Program-made: the position numbers and the translations under genes
Notes under the pieces: model-generated
What the model was told of the DNA's origin: nothing
The model's input: the letters and a program-made list of their open reading frames with translations, nothing else
Databases searched by the model: none
Shown: piece by piece, positions 53,578 through 64,000 of the stretch
Position numbering within the stretch: position 1 is the first letter of the stretch
How the letters are laid out: each line of letters starts with the position of its first letter
NCBI GenBank assembly: GCA_963693305.1
Contig: OY855912.1
Span: 2,554,001 to 2,618,000 of the forward strand
Direction: 5' to 3'
Length of the DNA stretch: 64,000 nucleotides
Source of the DNA: Meandrina meandrites
Taxonomy: Eukaryota > Cnidaria > Anthozoa > Scleractinia > Meandrinidae

Positions 53578-54249
53578 CTACGATTGTCTCTCAGTTACAA
53601 GACTATCAGCGTTATTCTCGACATGCTGTGACATTTGTTGGTCTTGATCGTCATTGCAAACTTCTGGACTTGCCACGCGATGACCCATTGGCATTTGCGG
53701 TGGTTCCTGTTCAACACGCGAGGAATGTCTGCAGCAGGACATGCGCGATAGAAATATGACGTAACTATGACGATACTGCTTGTTCATGACTCCATAAACC
53801 ACTGGGTTTAAGCAGCTGTGCAGCCTTGTTAGCATTTCTGAAGCAAACCAGAGCTCCTTAGAGGAAATGTTTCTGAAATCTAACAGCATCCAAGCGACTT
53901 GAGTGGGCAATAAAAGAATCAAAAACAGTAAAACGATAACTGCTACGGTCTTGAGTATGTGATGCTCTCTCTAGCGTTTTCCTCTCCAGGTGCATTTCTT
54001 ACACTGTTTAAACCGCTGTTATTGGGCAAGACGGGCCGCTTTTTTAAAAAGAGCCATACTCGTACGTAGCAAATCGCTGTAATGAGTAGCGGTATTATGT
54101 ATTGAATTGTCATGAGCGAAGCCGTGTACGCTCGCCGATGGCCAAACGTGGGCCAAACTTCCTCACAACCGCTTCCCGTTGGTTTATTTACGACAATAAG
54201 TGGAATAACCAGAGAAAAAGCTGCCAGCCATATAAGTGGGAAACAGGGA
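53578..54249 (-). pseudogene. truncated, frameshifted rhodopsin-family GPCR
   Basis: Minus strand 54249-53943 encodes TM4 (FPLIWLAAFSLVIPLIVV), an extracellular loop with a Cys (GSGCEEVWP) and TM5 (MTIQYIIPLLITAICYVRVW) plus the third intracellular loop. The next frame, open to 53578, gives TM6 (ILKTVAVIVLLFLILLLPTQ) and TM7 with HSCLNPVVYGVMNKQYRHS, the NPxxY-type motif. A one-base frame change near 53965 breaks the chain (first frame ends ...ESITYSRP-stop), and TM1-TM3 are absent: upstream the sequence is a tandem repeat. The TM4-TM7 pattern looks like a neuropeptide-receptor class, but no ligand class can be assigned. A sequencing error could explain the frameshift but not the lost N-terminal half, unless that lies in another exon. 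Confidence 0.75.
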
Positions 54250-54597
54250 AAGTAAGAATTGGCTATAAATGTGTGCGAATGAGGTCCAACATTTGACCAA
54301 GTATATGCTATATACAGCCATTTCACCGGAAATTAGAGAATTTGTTGACTATTTCGCACAACAGGGAAAGTAAGAAACGGCTATAAATGTGTGCGAATGA
54401 GGTCCAATATTTGACTAAACATGTGCTATAAACAGCCATTTCACCGGCAATTACCGAATTTGTGGACTATTTCGCACAACAGGGAAAGTAAGAATTGGCT
54501 ATAAATGTGTGCGGATGAGGTCCAATATTTGACTAAACATGTGCTATATGCAGCCATTTCACCAGAAATTAGAGAATTTGTGGACTATTTCGCACAA
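54244..54597. repeat. 118-bp tandem triplication abutting the GPCR remnant
   Basis: Three units (54244-54361, 54362-54479, 54480-54597), each starting CAGGGAAAGTAAGAA and ending GACTATTTCGCACAA. They replace what should be TM1-TM3 of the GPCR. Confidence 0.93.
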
Positions 54598-54905
54598 CAT
54601 CTCATTCCTAGTCAAGCTTTTTTCTGGAGTATGGCCGCCATTTTGGGCGACTTCGTTCGCACGTATGTAGAGCGCACTCGCCCGCGAGCCATGCCGCTTG
54701 CCACGATGACCATGAAAAGTCAAACGCATGGTTTTCCAATTGTGCGCATGAAACCTATGGAGCTCCGCTATTAAATGGATAGCAGTTGGTTCATAATGCA
54801 CTGGTTGGACGATTTATCCAGCGTATAGGTTTAACTGTCCTTTGAACAAATGGGACCTTATGTTCAGCCTTCTATATTGGTGAGATGGTTAACACTTCCT
54901 TTAGT

Positions 54906-55317
54906 AGGGGCCTAGTAGAAACCGCAAAACCGCACAAAAAAGTCGTCCGAAACCGCTAAACCGCAATAAATTTCGATCAGAACCGAAAACCGCAGACAAA
55001 ATCCCATTACACATGGAGATTTTTGAAAAAAAGTGTGTTTTTAGACACTTTTTACTTTTCTAATCAGTCATAAGCTAAATTATACAACTTAAACTTGCAT
55101 TTTGAGGTCATAATTGCCACAGCGAAACCGAAAACCAAATGGGAAAAACCGAAGACCACATCGGTTAACGAATCCGAAAACCAATGTGCTAATAAAAGGA
55201 AAACCTGGAAACCGCAAAAGACGCCGAAACCGAACAACCGCATTTTTTCGGTGCGAAAACCCATAAACCGATCTAAATATGGTTAAAACCGCAAAACCGA
55301 AAATCCCAAGGACCCCT
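54906..55317. mobile_element. 412-bp hAT-like non-autonomous element
   Basis: Ends AGGGG...CCCCT, flanked by CTTTAGT on both sides (54899-54905, 55318-55324). The interior is dominated by irregular 'aaccgcaaaaccgc' motifs. Copy A (23475-23490) has a single CTTTAGT and no insert, which is the empty site. Class is suggested by the 7-8-bp duplication and the AGGGG end only. Confidence 0.8.
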
Positions 55318-56771
55318 CTTTAGTGTGCTGGTGGCAGTGACGACTAACAAACTAAAACAAATTGCAGGCTAAGGCTAGCTCAGGATCACCTTACTATCAT
55401 TCACGGATTAAGGTACTGTAGTGTAGATCCCCGGTATACCTCAAATAACTTGAACAATGACTGCTTCGAATTTTTCGAACTGAAATATTTTTCTCCTTTG
55501 TTCTGTTTACTTTACACTTACTCAGTTGGGATATCCCGTACTTGGCTATCTTTAACGATACGCAACGACCGTTAGCCCATATCTTCACTTCTTACCTTGA
55601 ATTTGAAACGGACCATCATCCTTCCAAAATTCAGAACTTGAAATGGTTTAAGCAAAATAAGAGATCATTGTAAAACTTTTGTACAAGCCCCTAATTATTA
55701 ATTTTGCAATGTCGCATGTAAACAACTAAATTTTATATATATGTATGTTTTCGAGTATTGAATGTAATTGTACCCGAGAAAATGCTTGAACTGAAAACTA
55801 TTTCCTTTGGAATCATTCGCTGTTTTAAGTTAACTAGGGGGTAAAAGTTTTAAAGTGCCCATGAAATAAAATTCAAATATATTTTTACAGTAACAACTGC
55901 AATAGGCCTAATTGTGCACGTGGTCAGAATAGAAAATCTAATATAGAAAATCACCAAACGCAACCAAAAATGATTATTATTTTCCTAAACTAAATGGTCC
56001 TTCGTATAGGGCGGAAATATATATAATGTATGTTTTGATTCACAAGCTAATGAAAATTTAAATAGCAATTGTTTTAGATTGCTTTCTGTAAACATTCAAA
56101 TGTCGTCGCTGTCCTTTATTTCGCAAGTCCAGAGCGGGCCCTTATAAATTCCAACTGAGTCCTGTTAAACAGATGTTACGATATTACGAGCCACGAATGA
56201 TGCAAACGAGGTTGTTAAGCAAACTCAGATTATGTTCACTAAAACCTTTTCAATCATTAGATTTCACCATTCTAAGTCAAAAATACAAGATAGCCCACTC
56301 AAATAAAACTTATATTAAAACATGGTTAAAATTGGCGAATGTTTTAGTTTCGATCTTGCTTTGGAGGGAAATGGGGCGAATATTTTGGATTTGAGGAACT
56401 ACATAGCTATAATTTGAAAGAAAACGAAACAAAGAAAAACAAAGAAAAACAACAACAACAACAAAAGAACAAAATATTTATTTCTGCATTTTCTATTATC
56501 TGACAGTTTTCTGATGTTGTTTCATGCAAACAAACAGTTTTTGTAAAACCGATGAAAAATTAACCACCAATTGATCCTACAAACACGATATTTAGAATGT
56601 ATTACAAATAACTGGAAAGAGTTTTATTTCAGCCGACTGCTTCACCTTGCAAATAAAGCTTTTTGAAACTTAATAAAACCCCAACTCAATTATTGTTAAC
56701 TGGACTGAGATGAAAGGTTGAGAAATTAATATATGTGTCATATTATACACTCAGTGCCGACAAGTAAATTG

Positions 56772-56905
56772 TGGGAGGCGCGGTGGCCAAGTGGTTAGTG
56801 GGCAGCACTCCTGATCGAACGGTGCGGGTTCGAGCCCTGGCCGGGGTCATTGAATTGTGTTCTTAAGCAAGTGGTTCTCTGCCCAGAGGTATAAGTAGGT
56901 ACCGG
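56772..56905 (+). mobile_element. tRNA-derived SINE upstream of copy C
   Basis: Ortholog-by-position of the SINE at 26467-26600: same head GGGAGGCGCGGTGGCC, box B GTTCGAGCCCTGG and the same flank. It predates the A/C split. Confidence 0.8.
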
Positions 56906-57589
56906 CGAAATAATACTGGGGGAGTCCCTGCAATAGACTAAGTCGGGATAACCACCGGCGGCATGGGCCACTTGGCTCGACGCAGATTTTATACACGTAA
57001 ATTAAGAGACGTTGACATTGGGAAAAACATAAACTATGAGCGATAAGACCGATTGGGATTCTGGGTAGACAGCATTATAGCCGATCGCTATATGAAATCT
57101 AACATACCCTGTGAACGCGAAGTTCTTAGCTAATCTCATGAACACTCAAAAACCGAAATCCTTGCTCAACCATTTCACCACGGCATAATGTCAGCCAGAA
57201 CTCGGTTCTGAAACGGTATTTCCTAGCCACTGAACTCAAAAACTACCACGGAACTCAACTAACACGCGACAAGCAAAACTTAAAAACTGACCAAAATTAG
57301 TATACGCAACTGACATAAAAACGCCACGTGAAACGAAAAAATGTGCAAACCATAGAAAACAACACCTACTAATTAAGCATTTCTAACAAGTCTTAGTAAG
57401 CTGAGTAACATTTCTTTTATTAATAATCAAGATGTTTTCGGCTTCTTTTTGAGCCTTAATCGCATTATTGATGGTTAATGCTTTTCATGGGTCAACCTTT
57501 CTTTAATTAGGCAGTTGTACGCAAGCTACAAGGCTGCGTCAACTATTGTAACGATGCTCCATTCTCAACACATTCAACAGGCAAACGAG

Positions 57590-60500
57590 ATGGGTTCAAA
57601 GACTGGAGCATACTTTATAAACGCGAGCTTTGAAGCGGATGACAAACCAACTTCCGTAGAATTCATGGAAGAGAAGCAAATCACGAATCATGCAGAAAAG
57701 CCAGCACAACGATCAAATTCTAAACTATTGGCCCTGGTCGTCATTGTATGCTTAATTTCTCTAGTGGCTCTTCTGTTGACAATTTTGATGTATGGGAAAA
57801 TAGGCGACCGATGTGACTGCTCCTCTAACGAAGGTCAGCGTACAAACAAAATAAATACTTCTTTAAAAAACTTATATCGGCTATTATTTTGTTGAAAATG
57901 ATCTCTGGTATTGATTTTCGTAAACTTCTGGAATCAGTTTAATGTGAATTTTTGCCAAGTGCCAGGAGATGTGACCTCTTTTGGAAATCAAGAAATTAAG
58001 TACCACACGTTAACTAAGTCTAAGTACATGTATGTTTCACAACTGAGCGGATTCTTTCAATTTTTAGTTGCTTCTTCTACCTCCTCCAAAAGCCTGGCAA
58101 CGGATTCAGTCGAGATAAAAGCCCTAAGGGAGAATATGACAAGCTTCCAAGTGGCCTTGGTAAGGGAATGTACCGTAAATAAAAAGCTAACTGAAAGTTA
58201 AGCACAAGGCAAGCACAAGCAGATACACAAGCAAAAGCAAAAGCTCCTGCTCGTGGCTCGAGCACGAGTACGAGCACAAAGCAAAACCACAAGCATTATC
58301 AGGTTTCAGTGTAGCATTTTTGTTGATTAGTTAAAAGCCTGAGGATGATTCTGACGCTCTTTACTTTTCAGATGGAGAAGATTAATTCTGCTTTTACTGA
58401 GTTGACATCCCACTTAACAAAAACAAACAACGACGTCGCGGAACTTGACAATACTCTGGGAAAGGTAACAAAAGTCTTCGTCATCGCCGGCTTTATCTTT
58501 CAAATACATTAATATTTACTTTACTGTTAAAATTGTGATTTATCGTAAAGAAGTACGTTTGCCGAGTCGAGGGCGAGCGCCCTATCAACCGGCCAACCAT
58601 CCAAACGGCCAACAGACCGACCAACTGACCGAACGACACTGACTGACCGACTACCTCATTAAGTGTGATATAAAATTATTTATCCCCTTACCATGAAAAG
58701 GGTTCTATTTAGTTTGAATGTATATCGAAGGTTAAATGGTGCCTTTTCTTTATTTCAGATGGAGAACCTTGATTCTGCTTTCACTGAGTTAACGTCCCAC
58801 TTAGAAGAAACAAGCAAAGATCTCGCTGAACTAAACATTACTATAAGAGAGGTAAAAAGCTTTCGCGAGCGCTATATCTTTTGAAATATTGTATTTATTT
58901 TGCATTTTTAAAGATGATTTCTTAATTATTATTTCATGGCCGTGTCTCACATAGACTATACACTACCAAATTAACTGTGCTTAGTCGGAAGAATCCTGAC
59001 CTGAATCATGAGCACAGACCTCACTGCATTCGAACTGACCAATCATAGCGTACGCCATTCCTTGAACATCTTATAAAGTGAATTCAAAAGGTTTAGTGAG
59101 AGGATTTTGAACGCCTGAAAACTTTTGAAAAAGATTCGAACTGATTCCTTTGAGCAAATTCTAAATTAATTGTAAGATTTCATGAAATATTACCAAATCC
59201 GCCATGACAATCTCGCTCAAAGTGCCAACAAGTTTGCCAGGTGACTTCATTTAAACACACACAACAACCATCGTCTCCAATTGAAAACGCGTCATACCTA
59301 CACCCATATAAATACCATTGTCCGTAGATATGGCGCGATGACACGCCGGAGCCATCTGGAATAAGCAGGATGCTTTTTGCCAATCAAAATTGAGATAGCG
59401 TCAGCAATGCATAACAATGGCTTCTGTCTCTCGTTAGTTTTCTCTTTGTCATGATGAAAGCCGGTGCCCTCCAGGTTTCTATGGAAACGATTGTGAGAAT
59501 GGTAAGTGTTGTGCATTAGGGTTCGTAGTACCACTTTAAAGTCCGTAGTAAATCAGACCATGTGTTTTTCACAACTGCTTTATTTGAACTGAATCAACTA
59601 CTCTATATACAATGATATCTTGGTATAATCACGTGACTGCGGTATAGGGTGTGCTAACCAATGATAACTGATTATCAAATGACTGAGGTATTTAACCTAA
59701 ATAGGAACAAACACTACAGTAGGTAACGATTCGTCTAAAATCTCAAGTCTCCAGGATCAAAAATTTGTTTATCTTGCCTCTGTCGTCGTCTGTCTTTAAT
59801 AAAACTTAAACATGTAAGCATGAGGAATGAATTGTTGAACAATACGTGTTACATTGTACACCCAAAGGCACTGCATTGGTCTATTTTTTCCTTATAGAGT
59901 CTTGTAAATTACCGGTTTACTATACTGGGGAGGGGGGGGGGGAGGAGGTCTGGGACCGAATAACAAAGTTCCCACAACTTGCAACGCGATCATTTCAGTT
60001 CTAGTCAGCGGTTTTTCGACGGTGCGGCAACAGACCATCTTTTTCGGCGAAATGGAAGCAGGAGCAACCACGACAGTGATTCCTTGGATTCAATGTAAAG
60101 GGATCGGAACTATCTTTGATAAAGATGTAAACGCCTTGTTTAAATCCGAAAAATCCGTCGTCGTCGAGTAGTTAAAAAAAGCAGCGAATAACGAAATAGC
60201 AAATAACGGGTTTACCATGTCGATGTTACTCTATGTCTTTGTTGCTGTTGAAATTGTGTTGGCCAATTTAGAATGAGAGGACCTGCTCATGCGTCTTAGA
60301 GATATCCGCTGACTACCGCCCCATTGATTGCTTTGCAAGTTGTGAGAACATCGTTCAGATTTCATTTAAGAGAATGAGGAGGAAGTTGCTCCCGTCCGTA
60401 TTATATTTAGTCTGAAATGTCATCATTCCTCTCTTCCTTGGGACGGATGACATTTCAGACTATAATATATTATAATATGGCTCTTTTAAGTGACCCTATG

Positions 60501-63083
60501 CACGCTCCGAATACAGGCACCGCTGCTTAGCTTCTCCCTGTTCCCTGCTCATTCTCGTCCCCATAGCCCTTTTCGCTTCTCTTAGCCGGCGGGACCTTCG
60601 CACGAGAAACGAAGAGCTCTTGGGACATAGGATTTTTTAATTAATTCGAGTTTTTTTTTTGATTGGCCGTTTGAAACAAAGAAATCTTGAGCGGAAGTAA
60701 AAGACGCCATGCCTCTCCCATCACGACTGTATACATGAAGACCGGAAGTCCTAGAATCTAGGACTGGAAGTCCTTGTCTCGGCTATGGGGACGAGAATGC
60801 TCCCTGCTTAGCTGCTTCCCCTGCCCCAGGCCCTCGCACATACCTATGTTTACGTTGCACGTGGCACTAAAACGCACGCCTCATTGACTCATCGCGTTCA
60901 AAAATCGAATGAATGATTATGAAATAGAGGACGCACGTTCCGTGTTTCTGTCGAGTTATAGAAACACTCTCTTTGCTACGTTTTTTGGTCTTAGCTACTT
61001 CCATTTTGTAATTCTTTCAGCTGCGAAATCATGCCAGGAGCTCCATCACGCATACAAGTAAGTCATTACATACCAATGATTGGATCTCATATCCCCGGGA
61101 TCTTATCTTAGCAGTGACGATTGTAAACTAAAATACACTATTATACCGATATTCGTCATTGTTTCACGAGATATTTACAAGATATTTGAAAATTACGACT
61201 TAGTATCTTTGCTCTTACATCAAATGCGCCTAGTGCGCCAGGATAAAAAAAATGGGATTGACTTTTAGGGACTTAGAAAACAAACATTTAAGAAATAGGG
61301 GGATAAAAAAACGGTCTACCCGCAGACTTGGTCAATTTTAAATCAAACTTTCAGTGCACTAGTAACAATCTTTTTAGTGGACTAGTAACAATCTTTTTTA
61401 ACGGCTAGAACAGACGTTTAATTTTAGGTTTACACGCTGGGGTTCAGGCACACGATACGACCACTCGGTCAAAATGGCGGCGGGAAAAATTATAGGTGAA
61501 ATTGATATCGAAATTTAATTTAATAAACAGCCAGTAAAGTTTACATTTCACATCATATGTTGACTATCTAATGTTTCTTGTTCGAGCTAATTGTGAAATA
61601 TCTCACAGTTTTAAAACAAGTCGGCTTGTTACGCTCCACCTTGGCCAAACACCAACTTCCGTTTATTGTCACGTGGGGGATTTTGGATGTGGAGACGGGG
61701 CATGGACAACAGTCATGAAGATTAATGGCAGCAAGGTACACACACATGACGTGCTACGATCTTTATCAAAGTTTAGCATAACTTAGGGACTGACTATTCG
61801 CCAAACTCTCCGCAAGGGCGGTATAATTGTCGAGAAACTATCGGCTGATAGTTGCCCCGCGGAAGTTTGATGTTCTAAAATAAATATTAGCCCGAGAAGC
61901 GAAGCTGTGCTTGTTTTAAGGACGTTAAATTTCCAAGGGGAAACTATCAGACCGATAGTTTCGAACAAAATACTCGATCGTCTTTATTTTACACTACTAA
62001 ATTTTTTTCCGCGCGCCCATTCAAAAACGAGCTTTTTTATTTATTTGTAGCTTTTTCAGGATGAAAGACTTGAAGCCGAAATGTAACAAATGAAACAAAA
62101 CCAGACAAGAAACCCACTAAATGCAGATCAATCAATTATTTATTCATGCGTATGTATCCTTTTATCTGTTCCTCGGACGGGCACTATGGACTGTCTCTCC
62201 GCGGATTAACGCTATCGCGTTACGTGATCAATTTAAACAAATCAGAATCAAGGAAAAGCTGGTAGTGAACTATAACGGATCATAGTTAGCGAGGGGTAAA
62301 GCTTAAACAATAGGCCATTTCCTTCTCGTCCATGAAAATGGACGAGAAGGTGGAACACATTTTCGTATGAATGGTTTCGCACGTAGACTCGTTTTGACAC
62401 AGAGGCAAAGGGCAACTCGGAAATGGGCCTATTTTGTCTGCTCGCTTTCGGTTTCTATCGACTTTTATAGTTGGCTTCGCGCTTGCATAATCTGCATAAT
62501 TTTTCATATTATATTCAGCCTCATCCAATAATTGCTAAGTAATTTACTTCTAATTATTTCGCAGAGCACCTTCCATTATGACTCAGGTTACTGGAGTAAT
62601 AGAATTGAATACAACCTTCCTGGTGGAGAGACTGGGTTTGATTCTCAAGAGACCAAGTTGCCGACCTACTGGAACACATCCTTCTCCAAGATATGTCTTG
62701 GTATGAAAATTGACCAACAAATCAACTTCATCACCATCAACACTGCTGAAAACAGCTCTCTGTATTCACTGATTGCTGACGGAATCTACCGCAAAACCTC
62801 TCTGGGTCGTGACACGTGGAAAACGCTGATTGGTTCTGAAGCCTCTCTGCAGACCAACTGTAACAAAGAAGGATTCAATGTCGTCTCTTCTAGTATCCAT
62901 TCTAAAGCAAGAATCGGTCTCCTTGGTAACGAAAATAATGACTGTAATTCTTGTGATTCCAGAATAGGGTTTGGTACGGGTGGGCATCCTGATGACTCTA
63001 ACACGTGTGGAAACGAGGCTTCGTGGCAGCCAGATAATGGCGACAAAGATATCACAGCCATGGGATATATCCTAGTACAATAA
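57590..63083 (+). CDS. copy C: type II membrane protein with stalk, EGF-like exon and fibrinogen-like domain (SOMP5-like)
   Basis: Eight exons: 57590-57833, 58068-58159, 58372-58464, 58759-58851, 59438-59501, 61021-61057, 61609-61735 and 62565-63083. They total 1269 nt (422 aa plus TAA) and all phases agree. Begins [40 protein letters not shown]; stalk exons [15 protein letters not shown] and [22 protein letters not shown]-like exon with GNDCEN in place of GNYCEN; exon 7 has [15 protein letters not shown]; exon 8 runs [17 protein letters not shown] to [11 protein letters not shown] with the [19 protein letters not shown] segment. Intact. Two in-frame ATGs precede the chosen start by up to 12 codons. 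Intron 2 has only a short degenerate relic of the hexamer arrays. Predicted role as for copy A. Confidence 0.88.
60408..60462. mobile_element. 55-bp hairpin in intron 5 of copy C
   Basis: TAGTCTGAAATGTCATC and GATGACATTTCAGACTA flank a ~21-nt loop. Absent at the matching place in B. A very short TA-ended palindrome, probably a deleted MITE. Confidence 0.75.
62311..62431. mobile_element. 121-bp MITE in intron 7 of copy C
   Basis: TAGGCCATTTCC at the left and GGAAATGGGCCTA at the right; right portion matches 36738-36921 (TGAATGGTTTCGCAC, AGACTCGTTTTGA). Copies A and B have uninterrupted AAACAATTTTCTCTGCTCG here. Confidence 0.88.
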
Positions 63084-64000
63084 GAACATACCGTAAAATT
63101 CCGGTTATAAGCCCTGGGCTCATACAATTTCGTAAGGGGTTTTGTGTGGGCTTATAAATGGAGCGGCTTATATCCGTGTGTGTGTGTGTGTGCGGGGGAG
63201 GGGGGGAAGCTTTTAAGAAACGTGCCGCCGTAGTGTTGATCGAAATACATTATAAAGTTAAAAAGTCATAATAAAGCAACACTTAGCCCTATTTAGTAGA
63301 GTCATCCAGCAGAGGGCTCCTATTTCCGAGGGGGGGGGGGGGGGGGGGGGCTTATAACCGGAATGTTACGGTATTTTGGGGACCTCGACGATAAAAAGTG
63401 TGCTTATAAAGTCGAGAACTGCTTTCTCGTTGTTGTAATTTTTCCTTTTTATTCTGAAGTAAAATAATAGACCCACCAACCGATTATAGATCCGTCTGTC
63501 TGAAACGAAAAAAGACATCTGGTTATAAGCCTTCTCCAAGAGAGTATGAAGTACTCTCTTGGCCTTCTTATATCCAACTTTACCATGTAATTAGTCCTTA
63601 CAGAAAATTGAGCTTCAAAAGAAAATGACATTTATTTAAGTGAGCAAGTAGAGTTTGCAAATAGCTAAAATTTTGTTTTATTATCATAACCAACTGTTGC
63701 CTCCGATGTTTCTCAATTTGTTTTGTAATCTATAAGATGTGAACAAACCACAATCAATGATTTTTTGGTGATTTCTGCAACTATTGTAACACTGTCAAAA
63801 TTGCAAACGTTGGCCCGACGTTTTCAAGTTTTACACCACTTCTTTTCCACCTGTCCGTAGCCAGACCAGTTTTAAATAACTTTCATGACAAGTACAGTGT
63901 GTTTTAGCAACGCCAGGCAGCTAATAGTGGATTTCCAATTTATACCAACACCTTCATTGGATTTTCAAGTAGCACTAAATCCCTGTAATGCTGCCCCTTT
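63084..64000. other. 3' flank of copy C
   Basis: Includes the 3' UTR MITE (63089-63373, internal AATAAA near 63270; the A/B site in the middle is deleted), then sequence closely matching 51170-51810 of unit B up to the window end. No gene seen. Confidence 0.65.
63089..63373. mobile_element. MITE forming the 3' UTR of copy C
   Basis: TACCGTAAAATTCCGGTTAT left end and ATAACCGGAATGTTACGGTA right end, beginning five bases after the stop codon as in copy A, with a (TG)n run and a long G run inside. Confidence 0.85.

Larger units (their letters stand above)
54766..57589. other. 5' flank of unit C
   Basis: Starts with a solo end of the foldback element (54766-54890), then the hAT-like insertion (54906-55317), then sequence aligned with the A flank (from 23475), including the SINE at 56772-56905. 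A ~320-bp segment at about 57075-57397 has no match in A. No gene seen. Confidence 0.6.

Noticed and set aside
53311..53631. ORF with Cys-Thr-Val-Leu-Tyr repeats
   Set aside because: Translation of the (CTGTA)n microsatellite.

Overview
This is eukaryotic, AT-rich, repeat-laden genomic DNA with short exons, GT-AG introns and no operons. Gene content (meteorin-like, NDUFA3, ATG101, a PP1-type phosphatase, a rhodopsin-family GPCR remnant) is metazoan. A tandem family with a cnidarian-type fibrinogen-like C-terminal domain points to an anthozoan, most likely a stony coral; in cnidarian annotations such proteins are commonly named after 'skeletal organic matrix protein 5' (SOMP5). The taxon is an inference made from memory of the families; no search was run.

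Layout. (1) 1.5-3.3 kb: three 3' exons of a secreted meteorin-family gene on +; the signal-peptide exon was not found. (2) 5.0-8.0 kb: two housekeeping genes head to head, NDUFA3 (complex I, minus, three exons) and ATG101 (autophagy initiation, plus, one exon), with start codons 109 bp apart. (3) 10.0-18.2 kb: a complete ten-exon PP1-family Ser/Thr phosphatase (329 aa), whose introns hold several MITEs and SINEs. (4) 18.5-20.46 kb: an inverted chimeric block joining a decayed copy of PP1 exon 9, a SINE and a broken copy of the last exon of the SOMP5-like family. (5) 20.46-23.47 kb: a ~3 kb foldback element with ~0.9-1.15 kb arms and a nested TTAA-flanked element. (6) 23.5-34.25, 42.2-52.6 and 54.8-64.0 kb: three tandem ~10 kb units, each with a complete eight-exon gene (copies A, B and C; 419, 424 and 422 aa) for a predicted type II membrane protein: short cytosolic tail, one TM helix, heptad-like stalk, a three-cysteine EGF-like exon and a fibrinogen-like domain. 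(7) 34.3-42.2 kb: gene-poor spacer with minisatellites, palindromes and MITEs, plus a candidate two-exon small secreted protein on minus. (8) 53.6-54.25 kb: a truncated, frameshifted GPCR pseudogene next to a 118-bp tandem triplication.

The three paralogous units act as internal controls: insertions present in one and absent from another give empty sites (TTAA element in A, hAT-like element and a small TIR element in C, SINE in B, TA-flanked MITE in the inverted block). Shared insertions suggest B and C are closer to each other than to A. All three genes carry the same MITE directly after the stop codon, so it precedes the duplications and provides their proximal 3' UTR. Intron 2 carries GCAC-containing hexamer arrays, expanded to different units in A and B and degenerate in C. 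I found no rRNA, CRISPR, intact transposase or reverse transcriptase.
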